The notes under the pieces are model-generated. The model had not been told where the DNA came from and did no database searches. It saw nothing but the letters and a program-made list of their open reading frames with translations. DNA of 64,000 bases from an uncultured Burkholderiales bacterium. Its GTDB lineage: Bacteria; Pseudomonadota; Gammaproteobacteria; Burkholderiales; Burkholderiaceae_C. Made by a program: the position numbers and the translations under genes. This document shows, in pieces, positions 17,914 to 25,586 of the stretch. Each line of letters begins with the position of its first letter. Positions within the stretch are counted from its first letter, which is position 1. The stretch is from NCBI GenBank assembly GCA_903822825.1, contig CAIJQQ010000059.1:1-64000 (forward strand). The letters run 5' to 3'.

Positions 17914-18978
17914 TCAGAACTTGTGACGGATACCCACGCCAAAGCTGGTGCCGGTGCTCAGATTGGTGATCTGGTCGTTCATGAGCATGGCGTACACATC
18001 GGTGCGCTTGGACAAATCGTAGTCATAGCCCACGGTGGTGGTGGTGCGGGCGGTCGAACCCGCTTTGACTGCGTTGGTGTCGATGGTGGTGCGGGCATAA
18101 GCTGCCACGATCTTGCCAGCGCCAACGGGCGAAGACAGACCCAAAGAAGTCGTCTTGCCGGAGTTGTTGGTGGCTTCGTTCTTGGCACCACCGTAGGTGC
18201 CAAACAACTTCACGACTTTCATGTCGTAAGAGCCGCCGACCATCCAATCGGTCTTGGCCGCAGCGAAAGGCGCAGGCGCAGCACCGGGGTTGGCCACTTG
18301 GTCTTTTTCATAGAAAGCGGTCAAAGCCAATGGACCATTGAAGTACAAGACGTTCAAACCAATGTTCTTCGCACCAGGATTGGTCGATGTGCTGGACTGG
18401 TTGCCCAGTTGGTAATGCACGTTGGCAGTCAAACCACCAAAGTTGGGCGTGCTGTACAGCACTTCGCTGTTCCAGCCTGTGTCGGATGGGGAACTGCGGG
18501 CAGGCGAATCAGCCCAACCAGAACCATTGAACAGTGGCACGTTCATGTGCAGGACCAAAGGCGAGAAAGTGAAAGAATCGCCCAGTGGGTTAAAGATGAT
18601 TGAGGGCAAAAAGTTGGGGGCCAAACCACGGCCCACTTGCACACGGCCAAAACCACCGGCCAAGGCCACGTTGGCATCGCGTGAAAAAGACGTGTCGCCA
18701 GGGAAGCGGTTACCCATCGTGCCGTTGCTGGGGTTGATGAAGGCGGTGTAAGCGACCTCGGCCTTCAAGCCATTGCCCAGGTCTTCAGAGCCCTTGAAAC
18801 CGAACCAGGAAGTGGTCATGCCACCGCCGTCCAACTTGCTTGTGCTTGCTTTGTCGCCAGCCATTTGGATGGAGCCCACGTAAACGTCAGCCGTGCCCAT
18901 GACTTGCACATTGCTCTGGGCTTGTGCACCAACAGCCAAAGCCAGCAAAGCTGCGCCTGCGATCAGATTCTTTTTCAT
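17914..18978 (-). CDS. Gram-negative porin (copy D)
   Basis: A 354-residue outer-membrane porin. The signal peptide is MKKNLIAGAALLALAVGAQAQ; the mature start SNVQVMGTADVYVGS is more divergent than in the other three copies. NVALAGGFGRVQVGRGLAP replaces the usual GRDY motif, and the protein ends in GIRHKF. It keeps the terminal phenylalanine. Pore loops differ strongly from its neighbours, so it probably has a different solute range. Confidence 0.9.
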   Translation of the reverse strand: MKKNLIAGAALLALAVGAQAQSNVQVMGTADVYVGSIQMAGDKASTSKLDGGGMTTSWFGFKGSEDLGNGLKAEVAYTAFINPSNGTMGNRFPGDTSFSRDANVALAGGFGRVQVGRGLAPNFLPSIIFNPLGDSFTFSPLVLHMNVPLFNGSGWADSPARSSPSDTGWNSEVLYSTPNFGGLTANVHYQLGNQSSTSTNPGAKNIGLNVLYFNGPLALTAFYEKDQVANPGAAPAPFAAAKTDWMVGGSYDMKVVKLFGTYGGAKNEATNNSGKTTSLGLSSPVGAGKIVAAYARTTIDTNAVKAGSTARTTTTVGYDYDLSKRTDVYAMLMNDQITNLSTGTSFGVGIRHKF

Positions 18979-19202
18979 TTCAGTTCCTCAAGTTTGAATC
19001 GGTCAATGCCGATTGGGTTATATAAACGGACTCACCGCTGCAATATGCATTCAGGTTTTTCTGAACTAGGCATTTTCAATGGCTAACACATGATTGTGAC
19101 AAATTAATCGGTCAGTTTCCAGCGATAGGCCTTATACAGGCTTGCACCTTGGCATATTTGCAACACATTCGAAATTGCAAGATTCGCGCCAATAAAAATG
19201 CA
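18979..19202. other. Intergenic stretch upstream of porin D
   Basis: About 220 AT-richer bases between the start of porin D and the terminator of porin B. It must hold the porin D promoter on the minus strand. No confident -35/-10 pair, operator or small ORF was recognised. Confidence 0.4.
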
Positions 19203-19240
19203 CCAAAAAAAACCTCGCTGCGTTGCCGCAGCGAGGTTTT
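19203..19240 (-). terminator. Rho-independent terminator of porin B
   Basis: In gene orientation the 28-base stem-loop is identical to that of porin A: AACCTCGCTGCG / CGCAGCGAGGTT with a GCAA loop, then a T tract. Confidence 0.92.
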
Positions 19241-19259
19241 TTCATTATCTAAATGATCA

Positions 19260-19275
19260 GCTGACTTTCGTCAGC
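19260..19275 (-). promoter_or_regulatory. Post-stop 3'UTR hairpin of porin B
   Basis: Six bases after the stop codon: a perfect 6-bp stem GCTGAC / GTCAGC with a GAAA (GNRA) loop on the minus strand. The flanks up to the terminator are closely similar to those of porin A. Confidence 0.6.
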
Positions 19276-19281
19276 GTCAAA

Positions 19282-20367
19282 TCAGAAGGAGTGGCGAACG
19301 CCGATGTCTGTACCAGAAGAGCTGGTACCAGCAGCAGTCGTTGTGCCGCCAACTGCAACAGCGGACAAGCCTTTGTTGCTGATGTTGGAGTAAGTGGCGT
19401 ACAACGCAGTGCGTGGCGACAGGTTGTAGACGTAGCCGATAGAAGCTTGGTCGAAGCTGTTTGTTGCAGTCACGCCGTCTTTGGTGATCTTACGTGACAC
19501 GTAAGAAGCACGCAGAACACCGCTGCCCATAGGAGCGGTCAGGCCGATCAAAGAACCATCAATTTTCTGGTTCAGAGCAGCTGCGCCGAATTTGTCAGAG
19601 CTGAGTTCACCAGACAACTTGACCATGCCCAGATCGTAAGAAGCACCAAAGCTGGTGGTTGTCACGTCACCAGCAGCCACCAACTTGTAGGTCGATGTAC
19701 CAACGTGAGCGCTGACGGGGCCGTTTGCGTAACCAACGTTACCGCCGGTGTACTTGCCGTCGTTAGGGTTGGTGGCATTGGAGGCAGCGTTGTTCGTGCC
19801 CATCATCAATTGACCAGAGAAACCACCCAGGTTGCCTGGCAAGAAGTAGCTGACAGAGTTGGAAACGCGCAGGTGGTTGATGCTGTTGCCGTTGCCGTTG
19901 CCGAAGATGGCGTTGGTGCCCACACCGTTCACGCCGAACGGATCGTAAACAGCGTCAATGTAGAAAGTAGGCGAGTAGTCACGGCCCAGACGGACTTCAC
20001 CGAAGCCACCAGCAACTGCAACGGTTGCTTGACGGTTGAAAGTGAAACCACCGGATGTACCCACAACAGTGGTGTTGTTTCCGCTGGCGTTGGCTGCTGG
20101 TGCGCCAGACACAGAACCTGTACCGGTTTGGGGCTGAACGTCGCCTTCGAACACGAATTTAGCAGACATGCCGCTGCCCAAATCTTCAGTGCCCTTGAAA
20201 CCCAGGCGGGAAGAGTTGATGTTGCCAGAAGTGATCTTTGTGATGCTGTTCACGCTACCGGAAGCGTTTGTCACGCCCAGGTCGGCAACGCCGTACATGG
20301 TCACAGAGGATTGAGCGAAAGCGCCTGTGGCAGCCAGAGCAGCCAGAGCAATCAGGGATTTTTTCAT
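19282..20367 (-). CDS. Gram-negative porin (copy B)
   Basis: A 361-residue outer-membrane porin with the signal peptide MKKSLIALAALAATGAFAQ and mature start SSVTMYGVADLGV. The RQATVAVAGGFGEVRLGRDYSP motif and the C-terminal GVRHSF are present. The ATG at 20367 follows GGAG with normal spacing; a TTG at 20382 is in frame but overlaps that box. Its N-terminus and 3' flank are the closest match in the window to the truncated porin at 7.6-8.7 kb, which lies in inverted orientation. Confidence 0.92.
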   Translation of the reverse strand: MKKSLIALAALAATGAFAQSSVTMYGVADLGVTNASGSVNSITKITSGNINSSRLGFKGTEDLGSGMSAKFVFEGDVQPQTGTGSVSGAPAANASGNNTTVVGTSGGFTFNRQATVAVAGGFGEVRLGRDYSPTFYIDAVYDPFGVNGVGTNAIFGNGNGNSINHLRVSNSVSYFLPGNLGGFSGQLMMGTNNAASNATNPNDGKYTGGNVGYANGPVSAHVGTSTYKLVAAGDVTTTSFGASYDLGMVKLSGELSSDKFGAAALNQKIDGSLIGLTAPMGSGVLRASYVSRKITKDGVTATNSFDQASIGYVYNLSPRTALYATYSNISNKGLSAVAVGGTTTAAGTSSSGTDIGVRHSF

Positions 20368-20697
20368 TGCAAATTTCTCCAAGGTTTAAGAAGGGCTCCG
20401 GCTTCAAGAGAGGAAGTCTCTGTAGACCGCGCCAAACTCCCAGTTAGGAAGTTGGGGCTATTGCACCAGACAGAGGCCGCTTCGCCAAGCAAAGGCTTAG
20501 AAAAATGATGTTTTCGTTGCATCCATGCAACATAACCAAGGGTTGACCCTTAATTCTTGACGATAGAGTTCCATTTTTTCCTTTTACTTCAAGTACTTAT
20601 GTCGATATTTTTAATATTTACATTGCATGATTGATTCAGGTCACAAGGCTGCCAAAGTCATGTTTTTGTCATATTCAGCAGTCGTACACTTGCACCC
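20368..20697. other. Divergent porin B / coq7 control region
   Basis: About 330 bases between divergent starts. The part near coq7 is AT-rich (20560-20660). A perfect inverted repeat, GTTGCAT-CC-ATGCAAC, lies at 20516-20531 and could be an operator for porin B. The porin leader is over 100 bases long. No promoter boxes could be assigned with confidence, and there is no small ORF worth calling. Confidence 0.4.
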
Positions 20698-21324
20698 ATG
20701 AACACCGATGCCCTGATCCTGGCCGCTGACAGCGCATTGCGCACACTGTGGGCCGAACCGCGTGCCAGTAGGCCCTGCCCAACCCCAGCAGTGGCCGCGA
20801 AGCCGCTTGGCGAAAGCGAACGCCGGAAAGCCGCAGCCATGATGCGTGTGAACCATGTGGGGGAAGTCTGCGCCCAGGCACTCTATACAGGCCAAGCGCT
20901 CGCTTGCACTGACCCGGCTTTGCGCCACAAATTGGCGCAGGCCAGCCGCGAGGAGGCGGACCACCTGGCCTGGACGCGCCAGCGCCTGAGCGAACTGAAC
21001 GACCGCCCCTCGCTGTTGAACCCCCTTTGGTATGCCGGTGCATTGGCCATCGGTTTCGCCGCAGGCAAACTGGGTGGTGACCGTGTCAGTCTAGGTTTCG
21101 TGGTCGAGACCGAACAACAGGTCGAAGCCCACTTGAACGGCCACATGGAAAAGTTGCCCGAGGGCGACACGGCTTCCAGGGCCATCGTTGCTCAAATGAA
21201 GGCCGACGAGATCGCACACGCCCAAATGGCCCAAAGCGAAGGCGCTGTGGATCTGCCCGCCCCCATCAAGGTACTGATGAAGGCCGCAGCCAAGGTGATG
21301 ACCACCGTGGCGCACCGCATATGA
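20698..21324 (+). CDS. coq7: 2-polyprenyl-3-methyl-6-methoxy-1,4-benzoquinol hydroxylase (Coq7)
   Basis: A 208-residue di-iron monooxygenase that adds the last hydroxyl group in ubiquinone synthesis. The diiron ligands fall in [17 protein letters not shown] (E56), EEADHL (E86, H89), [12 protein letters not shown] (E137) and ADEIAHA (E171, H174). It is the bacterial long form found in betaproteobacteria. It is transcribed alone, divergent from porin B and convergent with the OsmC-type gene. Confidence 0.95.
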   Translation: MNTDALILAADSALRTLWAEPRASRPCPTPAVAAKPLGESERRKAAAMMRVNHVGEVCAQALYTGQALACTDPALRHKLAQASREEADHLAWTRQRLSELNDRPSLLNPLWYAGALAIGFAAGKLGGDRVSLGFVVETEQQVEAHLNGHMEKLPEGDTASRAIVAQMKADEIAHAQMAQSEGAVDLPAPIKVLMKAAAKVMTTVAHRI

Positions 21325-21351
21325 GTCAGAGGCCTGTTTTTTGTGGTCCGA

Positions 21352-21807
21352 TCAAGCCGCCACTTCCACCAAATCAAAACCCGTGGTGATTTCGGCGGTC
21401 TTGCCCAGCATGATGCTGGCCGAGCAGTATTTGTCGTGGCTCATGGCGATGGCCCGCTCCACAGCAGACGCGGGGATATCTTTGCCTGTGACGGTGAATT
21501 GCATGTGGATTTTGGTGAACACTTTGGGGTCGACGTCGGCACGCTCGCTGCTGAGCTTGACGCTGCAGCCACGCACATCGTGACGGCCGCGCTTGAGGAT
21601 GAGCACCACGTCGTAGGCGGTGCATCCGCCCGTGCCGGCCAGCAGGGCTTCCATGGGGCGAGGCGCGAGGTTTTGCCCGCCGTTTTCAGGTTTGGCAGCG
21701 TCTGGGGCACCGTCCATCGCGATGACATGGCCGCTGCCGGTTTCGGCCAAAAAACCCATCCCAGATCGGGTGCCTGCGGCGCCGGTCCAGCTGACTGTGC
21801 ATTCCAT
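21352..21807 (-). CDS. OsmC-family protein
   Basis: A 151-residue OsmC/Ohr-like protein. The two peroxidatic cysteines of the family are visible: C62 in AGTGGCTAYDVV and C128 in HDKYCSASI. Members reduce organic hydroperoxides or remove reactive acyl compounds. The sequence is nearer the YhfA-like group than classical Ohr, so the substrate is uncertain. It lies tail to tail with coq7. Confidence 0.88.
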   Translation of the reverse strand: MECTVSWTGAAGTRSGMGFLAETGSGHVIAMDGAPDAAKPENGGQNLAPRPMEALLAGTGGCTAYDVVLILKRGRHDVRGCSVKLSSERADVDPKVFTKIHMQFTVTGKDIPASAVERAIAMSHDKYCSASIMLGKTAEITTGFDLVEVAA

Positions 21808-21955
21808 TGTCTTGTTCCTTTGTTGCGAAGCGCCAGCGCACGGGGCCCGCTTGTGCGATCCAAGCCACCGACTTTACAAGTTTTTTCATTTTGAAACACC
21901 GCAACTGCTGCATTGCAGCAATCGAGCCCTTACAATTGCGAACAGTCGTGCTTTT

Positions 21956-21988
21956 ATGTACGAACCGATTGTCTCCTCCACCCTCTGA
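21956..21988 (+). CDS. Candidate 10-codon leader peptide upstream of ilvA
   Basis: A short frame encoding MYEPIVSSTL and a stop. It holds one codon each for Ile, Val, Thr and Leu. Its last codons form one arm of a hairpin (TCCACC 21977-21982 with GGTGGA 21992-21997), and a terminator-like hairpin follows. No good ribosome-binding site is seen, so translation is unproven. Confidence 0.3.
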   Translation: MYEPIVSSTL

Positions 21989-22000
21989 AAAGGTGGATTT

Positions 22001-22032
22001 GCCCCGATCCGCAAGGTTCGGGGCATTTTTTT
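22001..22032 (+). terminator. Terminator or attenuator hairpin ahead of ilvA
   Basis: Stem GCCCCGA / TCGGGGC with a ten-base loop and a run of seven T. It sits 50 bases before the ilvA start and after no complete gene on this strand. It therefore ends either a small RNA started near 21940 (TACAAT at 21931-21936 is a possible -10) or an attenuated ilvA leader. Confidence 0.7.
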
Positions 22033-22083
22033 CGCCCGTTATCATCGTGATCAACCCTATTTGATGCTGCGGCACGCCCGCGC

Positions 22084-23643
22084 ATGGCTTTGCCAATGAC
22101 CACAACCCAACTCAAACCCGCCGATTACCTCAAGAAAATCCTCAACGCCCGCGTCTACGACGTGGCCACCGAGTCGGCGTTCGAGCCAGCCAAAATCTTG
22201 TCGCGCCGACTGCACAACAAAGTGCTGCTCAAGCGGGAAGACCAGCAGCCCGTGTTCAGCTTCAAACTGCGCGGGGCCTACAACAAGCTCGCACAACTGA
22301 CGCCCGAGCAGCTCAAAAAAGGCGTGATCTGCGCCTCGGCCGGTAACCACGCCCAAGGGGTGGCGCTGGGTGCGAGCAAGCTGGGCGCCCGCGCCGTGAT
22401 CGTGATGCCCACCACCACACCGCAGGTCAAAATCGACGCGGTCAGGGGCCTGGGCGGCGAGGTGTTGCTGGTGGGGGACAGTTACTCGGACGCCTACAAC
22501 CACGCGGTCACACTCGAAAAGAAACAAGGCCTGACCTTTGTGCACCCGTTCGACGATCCGGACGTGATCGCAGGTCAAGGCACCATCGCCATGGAAATGC
22601 TGCGCCAGCATCAAGGGCCGCTGGACGCCGTGTTTGTCGCCATTGGCGGGGGCGGCCTCATCAGCGGCGTGGCCAACTACATCAAGGCCGTGCGCCCCGA
22701 GGTCAAGGTCATCGGTGTGCAGATGAACGACTCGGACGCCATGATCCAATCCGTCAACGCCAAAAAGCGCGTCAATTTGGCCGATGTGGGTTTGTTCTCT
22801 GACGGCACCGCAGTCAAGTTGGTGGGCGAAGAAACTTTCCGCATCACCCGCAACCTGGTGGACGAGTACATGACGGTCGACACCGATTCGGTGTGCGCGG
22901 CCATCAAGGACATCTTTGTGGACACCCGTTCCATCGTGGAGCCTGCGGGTGCCTTGGCGGTCGCGGCCATCAAGCAGTACGTGGCCAAGCACAAGACCAA
23001 AGGCCAGACCTACGCGGCCATTTTATGTGGTGCCAACATGAACTTCGACCGCCTTCGCTTTGTGGCCGAGCGGGCCGATGTGGGCGAAGAAAAAGAAGCC
23101 CTGTTCGCCGTCACCATCCCCGAAGAACGCGGCAGCTTCAAACGCTTTCTGGAGCTGATCGGCAACCTGCCCGGCGGCCCCCGCAACGTGACCGAGTTCA
23201 ACTACCGCATGAGCGACTCAGACCAGGCCCATGTGTTTTTGGGCTTGACCACATCGGCCAAGGGCGAGAGCACCAAGATCACGGTCAACTTCAACAAACA
23301 CAAGTTCAAGGCGCTGGATCTGACGCATGACGAGCTGGCCAAAGAGCACATTCGGCACATGGTGGGCGGGCATTCATCTCTGTCGCAAGACGAACGACTT
23401 TTGCGCTTTGTGTTTCCGGAACGCCCTGGCGCTTTGCTGAAGTTTTTGAGCCTGATGCGTCCGGGTTGGAACATCTCTTTGTTCCACTACCGCAACCAGG
23501 GGGCCGATTACGGCCGCATTCTGGTGGGCTTGCAGGTGCCTGCCCAAGACGACAAAGCGTTTGCCAAGTTCCTGGACACTTTGGGCTACCCGCACATCGA
23601 AGAAACCCACAACCCGGTTTACAAGCTGTTCTTGCGCCAATGA
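22084..23643 (+). CDS. ilvA: Threonine ammonia-lyase, biosynthetic
   Basis: A 519-residue PLP enzyme that deaminates threonine to 2-oxobutanoate, the first step of isoleucine synthesis. The PLP lysine lies in FSFKLRGAYNKL, the phosphate-binding glycines in IGGGGLISG, and SAGNHAQGVALGA is typical. The C-terminal ~190 residues form two ACT-like regulatory modules (EERGSFKRFLELIG and FPERPGALLKFLSLM), as in isoleucine-inhibited IlvA. An in-frame ATG at 22096 is an alternative start. The leader with two hairpins upstream suggests attenuation. Confidence 0.96.
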   Translation: MALPMTTTQLKPADYLKKILNARVYDVATESAFEPAKILSRRLHNKVLLKREDQQPVFSFKLRGAYNKLAQLTPEQLKKGVICASAGNHAQGVALGASKLGARAVIVMPTTTPQVKIDAVRGLGGEVLLVGDSYSDAYNHAVTLEKKQGLTFVHPFDDPDVIAGQGTIAMEMLRQHQGPLDAVFVAIGGGGLISGVANYIKAVRPEVKVIGVQMNDSDAMIQSVNAKKRVNLADVGLFSDGTAVKLVGEETFRITRNLVDEYMTVDTDSVCAAIKDIFVDTRSIVEPAGALAVAAIKQYVAKHKTKGQTYAAILCGANMNFDRLRFVAERADVGEEKEALFAVTIPEERGSFKRFLELIGNLPGGPRNVTEFNYRMSDSDQAHVFLGLTTSAKGESTKITVNFNKHKFKALDLTHDELAKEHIRHMVGGHSSLSQDERLLRFVFPERPGALLKFLSLMRPGWNISLFHYRNQGADYGRILVGLQVPAQDDKAFAKFLDTLGYPHIEETHNPVYKLFLRQ

Positions 23644-23659
23644 GCGCTTGGGGCGGCCT

Positions 23660-24127
23660 TCAGGGCGTGTTGGCGGGGCCCGCCATCTGCAATTCCCATT
23701 GCGCAGGGCCGCTCAAGCTCTGCCCCAACCAAGCTTGGCGCGGGGCCAGTTTTTGCAGGTAGACACCTTCTTCCAAGGCTTGTCCCACGCGCCAAGCCTT
23801 GGGGGGCTGGCCATCGGTGGCAATAAGTGCGCTGCCCCGCCCCGAGGTCGAAGCGATCACCCCCAGCAACTGGAATCGGCTGGTTTCGGCAAGCACCACG
23901 GCTTTGGTTTGTGTTTGGCCAAGCACACGCCCCATGTGGCTTGTGTCGGCGGCCTGTGCGGGGGCGGCAGTGGTCACGGCCGGCAGCACAACCGGGTTTT
24001 CGCGCGGGAAATGCATCACCCAATAAGCCAAGCCAGCGGCCAAAGCAAACCACAGCAAGGCACTCACGAGCGCTGGCCCGGATTGGGCGAGCGGTGTGGA
24101 TCTGAAAACGACTTGGGAACGCAACAT
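23660..24127 (-). CDS. gspC: Type II secretion protein GspC (short)
   Basis: A 155-residue inner-membrane protein with one membrane helix (about 18-38) and a single periplasmic homology region (RFQLLGVIASTSGRGSALIA, then AWRVGQALEEGVYLQKL). It links the inner-membrane platform to the secretin GspD. There is no C-terminal PDZ or coiled-coil domain; it stops after the HR domain. It is divergent from gspG and separated from the rest of the operon, so it needs its own promoter in the gap of fewer than 80 bases. Confidence 0.82.
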   Translation of the reverse strand: MLRSQVVFRSTPLAQSGPALVSALLWFALAAGLAYWVMHFPRENPVVLPAVTTAAPAQAADTSHMGRVLGQTQTKAVVLAETSRFQLLGVIASTSGRGSALIATDGQPPKAWRVGQALEEGVYLQKLAPRQAWLGQSLSGPAQWELQMAGPANTP

Positions 24128-24203
24128 GCAAAGATTATGATCGAACAGAAGGCTTCATCGCCTGCAGTCGGTCTTGACCGGCTCCCGTCCACTGAAAGAA
24201 CCC

Positions 24204-24641
24204 ATGCGTGCATTGAAAACCCCAAGCCCAAGCCGGCAACGCGGCTTCACCCTGATCGAGTTGATGGTCGTTCTGGCCATCATTGGCGTGCTCGCCGCCA
24301 TGATCGTGCCCAATGTACTGGGCCGTGCCGACGACGCCCGCGTAACGGCTGCACGCACCGACGTGAGCAACCTGATGCAGGCGCTCAAGCTCTACAAACT
24401 CGACAACCAGCGCTACCCCAGCCCCGAGCAAGGCCTGCAAGCCCTGGTCACCAAGCCTGTCAGTGAGCCCGTACCCGTCAACTGGAAGCCCTACCTCGAC
24501 AAACTGCCAGGCGACCCATGGGGCCGTCCCTACCAGTACATGAGCCCCGGCATCAAGGGCGAAGTGGATGTGTTGTCCTTTGGCGCAGACGGTCAGTCCG
24601 GCGGCGAGGGCCGCAATGCCGACATTGGCAGCTGGCAATAA
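24204..24641 (+). CDS. gspG: Type II secretion major pseudopilin GspG
   Basis: A 145-residue prepilin. The leader is 14 residues ending in RG, then FTLIELMVVLAIIGVLAAM, with Glu5 present for filament assembly. The DPWGRPYQYMSPG loop and C-terminal GEVDVLSFGADG stretch are the calcium-binding GspG hallmarks. Start 24204 gives a normal leader; a TTG at 24174 would lengthen it. It is first in the gspGHIJKLMNDE run and overlaps gspH. Confidence 0.95.
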   Translation: MRALKTPSPSRQRGFTLIELMVVLAIIGVLAAMIVPNVLGRADDARVTAARTDVSNLMQALKLYKLDNQRYPSPEQGLQALVTKPVSEPVPVNWKPYLDKLPGDPWGRPYQYMSPGIKGEVDVLSFGADGQSGGEGRNADIGSWQ

Positions 24642-25098
24642 ACCAGCGCGAGGCCCGTGGCGGGCCAAGCCAGCGCGCGGCTTCACCTTGCTGGAGCTGC
24701 TGGTGGTGATCGCCTTGATCGCGATCGCCACCGCCGGGGCCAGCTTGGCCTTGCGTGACAGCGCCGACAGTGCACTGGACCGTGACGCCCAGCGCCTGGC
24801 CGCCCTGCTTGAAACCGCCCGCGCCCAGGCGCGTGCCAGCGAACTCACGGTGGTCTGGCGCTCACAAGCATCCGGCTTTGTGTTCGATGGCCTGCCCACT
24901 CCCGGCCTGCCCCGCCAGTGGCTGGCAACCACGACGCAAGCGAGCGCAACCCCGATTGTGTTGGGGCCAGAACCTTTGATCCCGCCTCAGTCGATTGCCT
25001 TGTCGAGCAGCACGCGGCCCGATCGGCGGCTGTGGGTGGTGACCGACGGGCTGCGTCCCTTTGCTGTGCAAAACAGCCCCAGCATGGAGCAGCGCTGA
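24616..25098 (+). CDS. gspH: Type II secretion minor pseudopilin GspH
   Basis: A 160-residue minor pseudopilin. A 22-residue leader ends in ARG before FTLLELLVVIALIAIA. The start ATG lies inside the 3' end of gspG (26-base overlap), giving translational coupling. The rest matches GspH (LDRDAQRLAALLETARAQAR after the helix, then WVVTDGLRPF near the end). It ends in a TGATG junction with gspI. Confidence 0.9.
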   Translation: MPTLAAGNKPARGPWRAKPARGFTLLELLVVIALIAIATAGASLALRDSADSALDRDAQRLAALLETARAQARASELTVVWRSQASGFVFDGLPTPGLPRQWLATTTQASATPIVLGPEPLIPPQSIALSSSTRPDRRLWVVTDGLRPFAVQNSPSMEQR

Positions 25099-25586
25099 TG
25101 CGGTGGCCCCCTGTAGGCGCAACGCCCCCGTCGCGATGCTCCCCGCATGCCACCGCCCCATCGCCGCGAGGGCGCGGCTCCCACACGGACCAGGCCAAAG
25201 CGGCCCCTGTAGGAGCGACGCCCCCGTCGCGATGCACTGCACAAGGCTTCACCCTGATCGAGGTGCTGGTCGCGCTCAGCATCGTGGCTGTGGCCTTGAT
25301 GGCCGGGCTCAAAGCCACGGGCTCGCTCAGCACCAATGCCGAGCGGCAAAACACCAGCATGCTGGGCCAAATTTGCGCCGAAAACGAACTCATCCGCCTG
25401 CGGCTGCGCAGGCAACTGCCTGACACGGGCACCAACCTGATCGACTGCCCTCAGGGCGAACGCACCCTGCAAGTGAACCTGTCGGTGCGCCCCACGCCCA
25501 ACCCCAATTTCCGCCGGGTGGACGCACGGGTGCTCGACCAAGGCCAGTACGTCTTGCAACTGTCCACCGTCATGGGGCGCAACTGA
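25098..25586 (+). CDS. gspI: Type II secretion minor pseudopilin GspI with REP-extended leader
   Basis: A 162-residue minor pseudopilin. The mature part begins FTLIEVLVALSIVAVALMAG and continues like GspI (GQICAENELIRLRLRRQLPDTG). The leader is abnormal: from the only in-frame start (ATG 25098, overlapping the gspH stop) to the cleavage-site Gly there are 50 residues, and most are encoded by three REP copies (VGATPPSRC twice, SPRGRGSH once). No other ATG, GTG or TTG occurs in frame before FTLIE, so the repeat-coded residues should be translated. Function is probably kept, since the prepilin peptidase removes the leader. Confidence 0.9.
   Translation: MRWPPVGATPPSRCSPHATAPSPRGRGSHTDQAKAAPVGATPPSRCTAQGFTLIEVLVALSIVAVALMAGLKATGSLSTNAERQNTSMLGQICAENELIRLRLRRQLPDTGTNLIDCPQGERTLQVNLSVRPTPNPNFRRVDARVLDQGQYVLQLSTVMGRN
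25110..25235. repeat. Three REP-type repeats inside the gspI leader
   Basis: Copies at about 25110-25138 (forward), 25159-25186 (reverse) and 25206-25235 (forward). Forward copies read TGTAGGAGCGACGCCCCCGT then CGCGATGC; the reverse copy reads ATCGCCGCGAGGGCGCGGCT then CCCACA. Same family as 1608-1672 and 25606-25679. Confidence 0.85.
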
